A stretch of 26,193 nt of DNA, from the NCBI GenBank assembly GCA_021791295.1, contig JAJYWW010000137.1, positions 1 through 26,193 on the forward strand, read 5' to 3'. The notes under the pieces were generated by a model that saw nothing but the letters and a program-made list of their open reading frames with translations, did no database searches and was not told the DNA's origin. This document shows positions 18,662-26,193 of this stretch, piece by piece. The position numbers and the translations under genes are program-made. Within the stretch, counting starts at the first letter, position 1, and the number at the start of each line of letters is the position of its first letter. The DNA is from a bacterium. Its GTDB lineage: Bacteria > SZUA-79 > Acidulodesulfobacterales > Acidulodesulfobacteraceae.

Positions 18662-20818
18662 GTGAATAATATACAAGAAACGGATTATCTATCCGGACTA
18701 AACGAAGAACAGCTGAAAGCCGTAACTCACTCTGACGGACCGCTTTTAATACTTGCCGGAGCGGGTTCCGGAAAGACCAGAGTCATAACTTTAAGGGCAG
18801 TCCATCTAATAAAAACCGGCAAAGCAAAACCTTATAATATACTCGGCGTTACGTTTACCAACAAAGCGGCCCGCGAAATGAAAGAAAGAATAAAAAAAGC
18901 GCTTAAATATAAAGAGCAGGATGAATTTTTAGGTTACGACGGATATCCCGAAGTCAATAATACCGGTATGCGCGGTAGCGTCGCCGTTCAAGGACTGCCG
19001 GAATTTTCAACTTTCCATTCGTTTTGTTTAAAACTTTTAAGAAGACATGCCGATTTAGTCGGCTATGAAAGGTCTTTTGTCGTTTTCGACGAAGACGATT
19101 CCGGAAAAGTGATTTCTAAAATAATTAAGTCGTTAAATTTAAACGAAAAAATAGTAACGCCGTCCAAAACAAAATATTTTATAGAAAAAAATAAAAATTC
19201 TTTTATTACTCCGGATGAATCTTTCGGCAGCGTAAGAGCCTGGGAGAAAGATTATGCAGTAATATATTCCGAATATGCAAAAAAGCTTAAAGAAAGCAAT
19301 GCAATGGATTTTAACGACCTTTTGTTTAACGCCGTAAAACTGCTCCGCGATAATCCCGCCATTCTTGAACGCTATTCCAATCTTTACAAATATATTATGG
19401 TCGACGAATTTCAAGATACTAATTATATACAGGATAAACTTATTAAACTTCTTGCGCAGAAACATCAAAATATATGCGTAGTCGGAGACGACGACCAGTC
19501 TATATACAGTTTCAGGGGCGCTACTATAGATAATATTCTGAGTTTTGAAAAAACCTATGCAGGCTGTTCGGTTATAAAACTTGAAAAAAATTACCGCTCT
19601 ACCAAAAACATACTGAATGCCGCATCCGCTTTGGTAAAAGGAAATAAACTGAGAAAGGATAAAACCTTAAAGACCGATAAAAAAGGCGGCGGCAGTATAA
19701 TTACTATCTACCAGGCAAATAACGATTATTCCGAAAGCTATTATATTGCAAAAGAGATAAGACGGCTTATCAGGGAGGACGGATACTCGAATAAAGACAT
19801 AGCTATATTATACAGGGCAAATTCGCAGTCGAGAGTTATAGAGGACAGGCTGTTAAAAGAAAGCATAAGGTATAATATTTACGGCGGATTAAAATTTTAT
19901 CAGAGAAAAGAAATAAAAGATATTTTGTCTTTTATAAGGTTTGCCGTTAATCCGAGAGACGCCGTGAGTTTTGAAAGAAGTATCCAGTGCGTTCCGACAG
20001 GGGCCGGCGAAAAAACTATTAAAAATATGCAGGATATCGCCGCTAAAAATGGATCCGATATTTTAAAAACCTTAAAAAACGGACTATTTTCATCGATAAG
20101 GGGACTGGGTAATATACAGATTCAGAGCATTTTAAGCGCAGATTCCAATGAAGAGATTTCAGCCGCTAATTCAAATTCTTCCGGCATAGCAAACTATTTT
20201 GACGTTATATTGAAAATAAGGCATATGATAGAATCTGCGATTTCTTATTCCAAAGAAAACTACGGTCCCGATATTGAAATAAAAACCGGAGATAAACTGG
20301 CGGATATAATCAATTTTACCTATAAAAATTCCGGCTACGAGAGTATGCTTAAAGCGGGAGTCGCAAAGTCCAACGAACTTGACGGAAACAGAATAGAAAA
20401 TATAGAAGAATTAATTAACGCGGCGCACGATTTCGACGATATAACCGAATTTTTAGACCAGAGCGCAATAAACGATACCAAAGAAGAGCCTAATTCCGAA
20501 TACGGTTCCGATATAACCAAGGTATCGCTTATGACTTTGCACAGCGCAAAAGGGCTTGAATTTCCCGTAGTTTTTATAGCAGGATTAGAGGAACATCTTT
20601 TTCCTCACATAAGGTCTTTAGATAACGAAATGTCGTTAGAAGAAGAAAGAAGATTGTGCTATGTGGGTATAACCCGCGCAAAGGAAAAACTTTATCTTAC
20701 ATGGGCAAAAAGAAGGCGGTCGGGGAAAGATTATAAATATAATATGCCTTCAAGGTTTTTAAGGGAAATACCGGAAGAACTGATAGAAGAAATATTAGAT
20801 ACTTACGAATATTACTAA
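18662..20818 (+). CDS. UvrD/PcrA-type superfamily 1 DNA helicase
   Basis: ATP-driven 3'-5' helicase for repair and for clearing proteins from DNA. The Q-motif LNEEQLKAV is at 13-21 and Walker A LAGAGSGKTRVIT at 31-43. TFHSFCLKLLRRH, DFNDLL, Walker B MVDEFQDTN (D248, E249), GDDDQSIYSFRGA, EKNYRSTKNIL, LMTLHSAKGLEFPVVFIAGLEE and ERRLCYVGITRAKEKLYLTWA follow in order, so all core motifs are intact. At 718 aa it matches PcrA/UvrD, with extra residues in the 1B (about 85-100) and 2B (about 495-505) regions. It lacks an obvious PcrA-type C-terminal tail, so UvrD and PcrA cannot be separated. The start is GTG at 18662. GTGGAG lies 13 nt upstream, farther than usual, so the exact start is slightly uncertain. 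Confidence 0.94.
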   Translation: MNNIQETDYLSGLNEEQLKAVTHSDGPLLILAGAGSGKTRVITLRAVHLIKTGKAKPYNILGVTFTNKAAREMKERIKKALKYKEQDEFLGYDGYPEVNNTGMRGSVAVQGLPEFSTFHSFCLKLLRRHADLVGYERSFVVFDEDDSGKVISKIIKSLNLNEKIVTPSKTKYFIEKNKNSFITPDESFGSVRAWEKDYAVIYSEYAKKLKESNAMDFNDLLFNAVKLLRDNPAILERYSNLYKYIMVDEFQDTNYIQDKLIKLLAQKHQNICVVGDDDQSIYSFRGATIDNILSFEKTYAGCSVIKLEKNYRSTKNILNAASALVKGNKLRKDKTLKTDKKGGGSIITIYQANNDYSESYYIAKEIRRLIREDGYSNKDIAILYRANSQSRVIEDRLLKESIRYNIYGGLKFYQRKEIKDILSFIRFAVNPRDAVSFERSIQCVPTGAGEKTIKNMQDIAAKNGSDILKTLKNGLFSSIRGLGNIQIQSILSADSNEEISAANSNSSGIANYFDVILKIRHMIESAISYSKENYGPDIEIKTGDKLADIINFTYKNSGYESMLKAGVAKSNELDGNRIENIEELINAAHDFDDITEFLDQSAINDTKEEPNSEYGSDITKVSLMTLHSAKGLEFPVVFIAGLEEHLFPHIRSLDNEMSLEEERRLCYVGITRAKEKLYLTWAKRRRSGKDYKYNMPSRFLREIPEELIEEILDTYEYY

Positions 20819-20856
20819 TTTATTTTTTGATTTAAAATTTAAAGGAGATTTATATA

Positions 20857-21216
20857 ATGGATATAAATCACGTTATGAAACTGGCAAAATTAGATTTAAA
20901 CGAAGAAGAATCGGCGCATTTTGCTTCCGAACTTAATAAAATTATAGGATATATAGACATGATACAGTCTGCCGACGTTTCGAAAATAGAAGACATTCTT
21001 GACGAACTTGATTACGACAGGTTAATTTCAAACGAAGGTTTGAACGAAAGATTTTATAAAGACTGCCGTATCGACGAATGTAAAACCGACGATACGTTCG
21101 ATTTTGAAATAGTAAAATCTAATGCGCCGAGCTTTGAAGTGCAAACTTCCGGCTCAGGCTCGGAAGATACCGTAACCGAATCCGGTTTTTTTGTAGTGCC
21201 GCAGGTTATAGAATAA
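20857..21216 (+). CDS. gatC: Asp-tRNA(Asn)/Glu-tRNA(Gln) amidotransferase subunit C
   Basis: Small stabilising subunit that wraps around GatA in the GatCAB amidotransferase. The N-terminal two-helix region (VMKLAKLDLNEEESAHFASE, residues 6-25) and the C-terminal FFVVPQVIE are the family marks. It is 119 aa where most GatC proteins are about 95-100. The extra length is an acidic, Ser/Gly/Thr-rich stretch at about 70-107 between the helices and the terminal strand. A strong AAAGGAG precedes the ATG. It is followed after 38 bp by gatA, in the common C-A-B order. Identity is secure from the order plus both ends. Confidence 0.93.
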   Translation: MDINHVMKLAKLDLNEEESAHFASELNKIIGYIDMIQSADVSKIEDILDELDYDRLISNEGLNERFYKDCRIDECKTDDTFDFEIVKSNAPSFEVQTSGSGSEDTVTESGFFVVPQVIE

Positions 21217-21254
21217 AAAATAAAATATAAAGACGATTAAGAGGACAGCAAAAC

Positions 21255-22757
21255 ATGGACGATTTATGCAGGTTGACTATAAGCGAACTTGCCGGTCTTT
21301 TAAAGAAAAGGGAAGTTAAAAGCACTGATATTCTTAATTCCTACGTAAAAAGAATAGAAGCCGCAGAGCCGGAAATTTCCGCTTATCTTTACAAAGACTT
21401 TGAAGAAGCCGAAAGAAATGCCGAAGCAGCAGATAAAATTATATCTTCAGGTTCCGATTACCCTGAGCTTACCGGAATACCTCTTTCAATAAAAGATATT
21501 TTTTTGATAAAAGGCAAAAGAACTACGTGCGCGTCAAAAATATTAGATAATTTTATAAGCCCTTACGATTCTACCGTTGTAAGAAAACTCAAAGAAAATA
21601 ATTATGTTTTCTTGGGCAAAACGAATCTTGACGAATTTGCAATGGGTTCTTCAACCGAAAACAGCGCATATAAAATAACAAAAAATCCTTACGATTTAAA
21701 CAGGGTTCCAGGCGGTTCAAGCGGAGGTTCCGCCGCTTCGGTTGCGGCCGATTTATGCGCGGGTTCTTTCGGAACTGATACCGGAGGTTCGGTAAGGCAG
21801 CCTGCCGCTCTTTGCGGAGTAGTCGGATTAAAGCCGACATACGGCTTGATTTCAAGATACGGCATAATTGCTTTCAGTTCCTCTTTAGACCAGGCAGGCA
21901 TCCTATCCAAAGACGTCACTGACGCCGCTGTTATGCTTGAAGCCGTTGCGGGTTTTGACGAAAAAGACCAGACCACGAGAAAATTTAACGTAAAAAAATA
22001 CGCGGAAATAGTTAAAAAAGCCGATAAATCCATATTGAAAGGATTGAACGTCGGAATTCCGGCAGAATTTTTTTCCGACGGTTTAGACCCCGAAATAAAT
22101 TCAAAGGTTTCGGAAATAAAGGTTTTACTTAAAGATATGGGCGCAAACATAGTCGATATTTCTCTTCCCGATACCAAATATTCGGTATCTGCATACTATA
22201 TAACCGCCACAAGCGAGGCAAGTTCAAATCTTGAAAGATATGACGGCATAAGATACGGTTACAGATACAATGAAAATGACGGGGGCACAATACAAAGCTT
22301 GGACGGTCTCTACAGAAAATCCCGCGAAGCCGGGTTTGGAAACGAGGTTAAAAGACGCATAATACTTGGAACTTTTGCGCTTTCGGCGGGTTATTACGAC
22401 GCTTATTATAAAAAAGCTTCCTTAGTCAGAAAACTTATTATAAAAAATTATAAAGATGCGTTTGCAAAAGCCGATATAATAATCGGGCCGACTTCACCAA
22501 CGCCTGCGTTTTTAATCGGAGAAAAAACGGCCGACCCTCTAAGTATGTATCTGTCCGATATTTACACTATTTCGGTTAATCTCGCATATCTTCCGGGTTT
22601 AAGCATTCCAGTAGGCGCCGTAAAAAATCCTACGAAACCGGACGGCGTTCTTCCGGTAGGGCTGCAGATTATATCTCCGTGGGCTACGGAAGACAGGCTT
22701 CTTTCCGTTGCAAAAATTATAGAAGACGAAGTTAAGTTCAGAGAAAAAATAAAGTAA
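21255..22757 (+). CDS. gatA: Asp-tRNA(Asn)/Glu-tRNA(Gln) amidotransferase subunit A
   Basis: Amidase subunit that releases ammonia from glutamine and passes it to GatB for transamidation of mischarged tRNA. The amidase-signature triad is complete: K80 in PLSIKDIF, the cis-Ser S155 in VPGGSSGGSAA and nucleophile S179 in TDTGGSVRQPAALCG. The core FLGKTNLDEFAMGSSTENSA and VGLKPTYGLISRYG is fully typical. At 500 aa it is standard length (about 485). AAGAGG lies before the ATG. The stop codon TAA overlaps a 14-bp tandem duplication of the repeat family described at 22755. Confidence 0.97.
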   Translation: MDDLCRLTISELAGLLKKREVKSTDILNSYVKRIEAAEPEISAYLYKDFEEAERNAEAADKIISSGSDYPELTGIPLSIKDIFLIKGKRTTCASKILDNFISPYDSTVVRKLKENNYVFLGKTNLDEFAMGSSTENSAYKITKNPYDLNRVPGGSSGGSAASVAADLCAGSFGTDTGGSVRQPAALCGVVGLKPTYGLISRYGIIAFSSSLDQAGILSKDVTDAAVMLEAVAGFDEKDQTTRKFNVKKYAEIVKKADKSILKGLNVGIPAEFFSDGLDPEINSKVSEIKVLLKDMGANIVDISLPDTKYSVSAYYITATSEASSNLERYDGIRYGYRYNENDGGTIQSLDGLYRKSREAGFGNEVKRRIILGTFALSAGYYDAYYKKASLVRKLIIKNYKDAFAKADIIIGPTSPTPAFLIGEKTADPLSMYLSDIYTISVNLAYLPGLSIPVGAVKNPTKPDGVLPVGLQIISPWATEDRLLSVAKIIEDEVKFREKIK

Positions 22758-22796
22758 TAAAGGTGTCATAATAAAGGTGTCAGATTTATTTATTTT
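22755..22796 (+). repeat. Tandemly duplicated 3'-end repeat at the gatA stop
   Basis: TAATAAAGGTGTCA occurs twice in tandem (22755-22768 and 22769-22782), the first copy beginning with the gatA stop codon. The second runs on into CAGATTTATTTATTTT, giving 25 bp (22772-22796) identical to 15011-15035. The tandem copy looks like a local slippage or a partial second insertion. It occupies most of the 68-bp space before gatB without touching gatB's ribosome-binding site. Confidence 0.75.
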
Positions 22797-22825
22797 GAAT
22801 GATTATACTTTAAAGAGGAAAAAAT

Positions 22826-24295
22826 ATGCACGGTAATAACGATTCATTCGAGGCGGTTATAGGGCTTGAGGTTCATTCCCAGCTGCTTACTAAAACAAAA
22901 ATGTTTTGTTCTTGTCCGAATATTTTCGGTATGGAACCGAATACTGCGGTATGTCCGGTCTGCCTTGCTCTGCCCGGCGCTCTTCCCGTAATAAATATCG
23001 AGGCGGTAAGGCTTGCGGTAAAAGCGGCTCTTGCTTTAAATATTAATATTAACAAAAGAAGTTTGTTTGCAAGAAAAAATTATTTTTATCCCGACCTGCC
23101 GAAAGGCTATCAGATATCGCAATATTTGGATCCCGTGTCTTCCAACGGCTATTTAGATATAGAAACCGAAGACGCTTCTAAAAAAAATAAAATCAACAAA
23201 AGAATAAGGATAAACCGCCTTCATATCGAAGAAGACGCCGGAAAATTAATTCATATAGGAAACCGGTCGTACGTTGATTTAAACAGGGCAGGCACGCCCC
23301 TCGTGGAAATAGTTTCCGAACCTGATTTAAGTTCAGCGGCCGAAGCTTCAGCTTATTTAAAATCGCTCAGGGAAATACTCGTATATCTTGGAGTTTCGGA
23401 TGGAAATATGGAAGAGGGAAGTTTCAGGTGCGACGCCAATGTTTCGGTCAGAAGGAAAGGCGATGCGGAACTCGGCACAAGGGCGGAAATTAAAAACGTA
23501 AATTCTTTTAAATTCGTAGAGAAAGCCATCGAATTTGAAATAGAAAGACAAATTGACCTGATACTTAGCGGCGGGAAAGTAATTCAGGAAACAAGGCTTT
23601 ACGATTCCAAAGAAAATATTACAAGGTCTATGAGAGGCAAAGAAGAAGCCCACGATTACAGGTATTTTGAAGAGCCGGATCTGCCGCCGTTAGTTCTTTC
23701 CGAAGAATTTATTAACGAAATAAAAAATTCGATTAAGGAACTTCCTGCAGAAAAAAGGCGCAGATATGTTTCGGAGTATAAACTTACCGAATACGATGCG
23801 GAAGTGCTCACTCAGGATAAAGAAATTGCAGATTATTTTGAAGATTTAATTAAAGAAAACTCAAATAGAAGAGATATAAAAAAATTAGCAAACTGGGTTA
23901 TAAACGAACTTCTTTCCGAGTTAAAATTAAAAGAATCAGGAGAAAGAAGACCGGTTGCTCCTCAAAATTTTCTTGAGCTGATAACGGCGGTAGAATCGGG
24001 AAATATAAACAGAAATACAGGTAAAATAGTGCTTGCCGAAATGCTTTCATCCGGTAAAAGCGCGCCTGAAATAGTCAAAGAAAAAAATCTTGCCCAGGTT
24101 TCGGATGACAAAGGCATCGAAGACATAGTAAAACAGGTAGCCGCCGAAAATCAGAAAGAATTTGCCGACCTTACAGGCGGAAAAGACAAACTGTTCGGTT
24201 TTTTCGTCGGCGAAATCATGAAAAAAACTAAAGGTAAGGCTAATCCTAAAAAAGCTAACGAGATATTGCGCAAATATATAGACGAAAATAAATAA
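22826..24295 (+). CDS. gatB: Asp-tRNA(Asn)/Glu-tRNA(Gln) amidotransferase subunit B
   Basis: tRNA-binding kinase-transamidase subunit. The N-terminus has [20 protein letters not shown] with zinc-type cysteines C28/C30 and C43/C46 in [10 protein letters not shown]. Then follow [14 protein letters not shown], the active-site region [29 protein letters not shown], and [14 protein letters not shown] helical middle and the YqeY-like tRNA-recognition tail (about 340-489) end it. At 489 aa it is full length. AGAGG at 22814-22818 supports the ATG. With gatC and gatA it forms a complete amidotransferase, implying that this organism makes Gln-tRNA and/or Asn-tRNA indirectly. Confidence 0.97.
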   Translation: MHGNNDSFEAVIGLEVHSQLLTKTKMFCSCPNIFGMEPNTAVCPVCLALPGALPVINIEAVRLAVKAALALNININKRSLFARKNYFYPDLPKGYQISQYLDPVSSNGYLDIETEDASKKNKINKRIRINRLHIEEDAGKLIHIGNRSYVDLNRAGTPLVEIVSEPDLSSAAEASAYLKSLREILVYLGVSDGNMEEGSFRCDANVSVRRKGDAELGTRAEIKNVNSFKFVEKAIEFEIERQIDLILSGGKVIQETRLYDSKENITRSMRGKEEAHDYRYFEEPDLPPLVLSEEFINEIKNSIKELPAEKRRRYVSEYKLTEYDAEVLTQDKEIADYFEDLIKENSNRRDIKKLANWVINELLSELKLKESGERRPVAPQNFLELITAVESGNINRNTGKIVLAEMLSSGKSAPEIVKEKNLAQVSDDKGIEDIVKQVAAENQKEFADLTGGKDKLFGFFVGEIMKKTKGKANPKKANEILRKYIDENK

Positions 24296-24326
24296 AGCAT
24301 TTAAGTTTTATTAGGAGGCTGAAAAA

Positions 24327-25385
24327 ATGGCTTTTTACACGCTAAAATTAAGGGGCGACGATGTAGTCGAAATGATAGACCAGAGAAAACTCCCCCTTGA
24401 AGTAATTTACGTCGAATTAAAAACTTATAAAGAAGTTTACGATGCAATAAAAGATATGATAGTCAGAGGCGCTCCTGCAATAGGAGTTTCTGCCGCTTTC
24501 GGTTTATATCTCGGAGCAAAATCCTTGTTTGAATCGCAGGAAGTAAAAGACTATGAATCATTCAAAAAAAAGTTTTTCGATATAGCCGATTTTATGTTCT
24601 CTGCAAGACCTACCGCAGTAAATCTCGGATGGGCTGTCGACAGGATTAAAAAGATTGTTTTAGACGAAGGAAGTAACAATTCCGATTTAAAAACAATAGC
24701 TGACCGCATAAGAAAAGAATCCGTTAAAATTTACGATGAAGATATAGAAATTAACAAAAATATGGGAAAGCATGGAGCCGCTCTTTTAAAAGACGGATAC
24801 AGCGTTCTTACCCACTGCAACGCAGGAGCGTTGGCTACCGCCGGTTACGGAACCGCGCTCGGCGTTATCAGGGCGGCAGTTTCGGAAAACAAAAAAATAT
24901 CGGTAATTTCCGACGAAACGAGACCTTTTCTTCAAGGCGCAAGACTTACGACTTGGGAGTTAATGGAAGACGGAATACCGGTTACCCTTATAGCCGATAA
25001 TTCCGCAGGTCTTTTAATGAGAAAAGGCAGAGTAAACGCCGTTATAGTCGGTGCGGACAGAATAGCTTCCAACGGCGACGTTGCCAATAAAATAGGCACT
25101 TATCAGGTTGCCGTACTTGCTAAAGAAAATAATATTCCCTTCTATGTTGCGGCGCCGCTTTCCACTATCGATCTCAACATTAAATCAGGCGACGAAATTC
25201 CCATAGAAGAGCGCGACGTTAACGAGGTAGTTTCGGTATTCGGTAAAAGAATAGCTCCGGAAAACGTAAAAGCGGCTAACTATGCTTTTGACGTTACGCC
25301 CAATAAATACGTTTCCGCTATAATCACCGAAAAAGGCGTATTATATCCGGATTATAAAAAATCTATTGCGGACGTTTTCCGTTAA
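24327..25385 (+). CDS. mtnA: Methylthioribose-1-phosphate isomerase
   Basis: Converts 5-methylthioribose-1-phosphate to the ribulose form in methionine salvage; it belongs to the eIF2B-alpha/beta/delta-like fold. DMIVRGAPAIGVSAAFG (43-59), LTHCNAGALATAGYGTALGV with catalytic C164, DETRPFLQGARLTTWEL, and VGADRIASNGDVANKIGTY with D244 mark it as MtnA rather than an eIF2B subunit or ribose-1,5-bisphosphate isomerase. At 352 aa it is typical. A strong AGGAGG stands before the ATG, 31 bp after gatB, so it is probably the last gene of the gat transcript. No other salvage gene (mtnB, mtnC, mtnK, mtnP) is in view, so a related sulphur-pathway role is equally possible. Confidence 0.93.
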   Translation: MAFYTLKLRGDDVVEMIDQRKLPLEVIYVELKTYKEVYDAIKDMIVRGAPAIGVSAAFGLYLGAKSLFESQEVKDYESFKKKFFDIADFMFSARPTAVNLGWAVDRIKKIVLDEGSNNSDLKTIADRIRKESVKIYDEDIEINKNMGKHGAALLKDGYSVLTHCNAGALATAGYGTALGVIRAAVSENKKISVISDETRPFLQGARLTTWELMEDGIPVTLIADNSAGLLMRKGRVNAVIVGADRIASNGDVANKIGTYQVAVLAKENNIPFYVAAPLSTIDLNIKSGDEIPIEERDVNEVVSVFGKRIAPENVKAANYAFDVTPNKYVSAIITEKGVLYPDYKKSIADVFR

Positions 25386-25570
25386 TGATAATATAATAAA
25401 GTACTTATAATTTCGACAGCCGTTATGTATATATTATTTATATATTATTAACGATAATGATAACGATAATATATTAATTAAAATAATTAAAATAAATTGA
25501 ATTAATTTTATTAACTAACTGCAATAAAACTGCAATAAAATAAAAATAAAAATTAAAAGAGCGAAAAATT
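25386..25570. promoter_or_regulatory. AT-rich intergenic region with three short tandem repeats before ilvE
   Basis: This 185-bp gap is almost pure A and T. It contains three separate pairs of direct repeats at 11-12-bp spacing: TATATATTAT at 25428-25437 and 25439-25448, AACGATAAT at 25450-25458 and 25462-25470, and ACTGCAATAAA at 25518-25528 and 25529-25539. It should hold the ilvE promoter and perhaps a terminator for mtnA, though I see no clean hairpin plus T-run. Several TATAAT-like hexamers make a promoter call ambiguous. Confidence 0.4.
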
Positions 25571-26193
25571 ATGAAAGGCATAAAAACGGCAGGTAAAAAA
25601 AACGGCAGTCCATTTGAAGGTTCAAAAGTATGGATGGACGGGAAATTCGTAGATTATAAAGATGCAAAAGTTTCCGTAAACAGCCATTCGCTTCATTACG
25701 GTTTAGGCGCCTTTGAAGGAATAAGATGCTACGAAACAAAAAAGAAAGGCTCCGCAATATTCAGGTTGGACGAACACATAGACAGGCTTTACGACTCCTG
25801 TCATATTCTTCAGCTGCCGATTCCATATGAAAAGAAAGAAATTAAAAAGGCTGTAATAGAAACGGTAAAGGTAAATAAATTTAAAGAATGTTATATCAGG
25901 CCGATAGCTTTTATCGGAGACGGCGGCGGATTAGGCATATTCCTTAAAAATTACGATACAAGGGTGGCTGTTTCAGCCTGGTACTGGGGAGCATATCTCG
26001 GTGAGGAATCGTTAAAAAACGGCATTAAAGCTAAGGTTTCTTCATATGCAAGATTTCACGTCAATACTTTTATGGGTATGTCTAAATCGACCGGTCAGTA
26101 TATAAATTCAATTCTTGCCAAAAAAGAAGCCGTAAGCGCGGGATGCGACGAAGCTATAATGCTAGATACTTCAGGATTTGTCTGCGAAGCAAG
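25571..26193 (+). CDS. ilvE: Branched-chain amino acid aminotransferase (partial, 3' end cut by window)
   Basis: PLP-dependent class IV aminotransferase that interconverts leucine, isoleucine and valine with their keto acids. The frame is open from the ATG to the window edge (207 codons, about two thirds of the usual 300-odd). KVWMDGKFVDYKDAKVSVNS (19-38), LHYGLGAFEGIRCYE (41-55), FRLDEHIDRLYDS and YIRPIAF are class IV marks. The PLP lysine is K172 in GMSKSTGQYINSILAKKEA. The missing part would carry the rest of the PLP-phosphate-binding region. AAAAGAG at 25555-25561 serves as ribosome-binding site. D-amino-acid transaminase and aminodeoxychorismate lyase share the fold, but the RPIAF and YINSILAKKEA stretches favour IlvE. 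Confidence 0.9.
   Translation, partial: MKGIKTAGKKNGSPFEGSKVWMDGKFVDYKDAKVSVNSHSLHYGLGAFEGIRCYETKKKGSAIFRLDEHIDRLYDSCHILQLPIPYEKKEIKKAVIETVKVNKFKECYIRPIAFIGDGGGLGIFLKNYDTRVAVSAWYWGAYLGEESLKNGIKAKVSSYARFHVNTFMGMSKSTGQYINSILAKKEAVSAGCDEAIMLDTSGFVCEA

Noticed and set aside
21689..22177. A 162-codon open frame on the minus strand within gatA
   Set aside because: Shadow of the amidase signature region; no start signal and no recognisable domain.

Overview
The window reads as one stretch of chromosome from an AT-rich, Gram-negative bacterium. Grounds: AT-rich codon use with many ATA isoleucine codons, an RND efflux pump with periplasmic adaptor, a BamE/OmlA-like lipoprotein, a periplasmic lytic transglycosylase and meso-diaminopimelate synthesis. 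The protein style would suit a deltaproteobacterial-type lineage, but that is a guess from general familiarity; no rRNA or other marker is present to settle it. Almost the whole window is coding. I see no tRNA, rRNA, CRISPR array, prophage or transposase gene.

Layout. (1) 83-4295: a two-gene RND efflux operon (adaptor, then pump) with no outer-membrane channel in view. (2) 4310-6215: two inner-membrane permeases of a peptide/nickel-type ABC importer (DppB- and DppC-like), transcribed away from each other, without a binding protein or ATPases. (3) 6217-6350: a nested inverted repeat. (4) 6454-11896: a tightly packed run of a BamE-like lipoprotein, dapF, an SLT-type lytic transglycosylase and ligA. 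(5) 11950-15005: a secreted YVTN-type beta-propeller overlapping an AarF/UbiB-family kinase-like gene. (6) 15125-20818: glmU, glmS and a UvrD/PcrA helicase. (7) 20857-25385: gatC, gatA, gatB and mtnA. (8) 25571-end: a branched-chain aminotransferase cut by the window edge.

How the genes work together. glmS and glmU make UDP-GlcNAc for peptidoglycan and lipopolysaccharide. dapF supplies meso-DAP for peptidoglycan and lysine, and the lytic transglycosylase remodels the finished wall, so envelope building is the main theme. gatCAB makes correctly charged Gln-tRNA and/or Asn-tRNA. ligA and the helicase serve DNA replication and repair.

I do not see a clear new defence or metabolic system. The most unusual signal is a short repeat family, core AAAGGYGTCAGATT. 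It occurs on the sense strand just after the stop codons of four genes (dppB, dppC, ubiB-like, gatA), and one of these copies is part of the nested inverted repeat. Next in interest are the isolated divergent dppB/dppC pair bracketed by copies of that repeat, and a perfect 13-bp hairpin inside the start of the ubiB-like gene.
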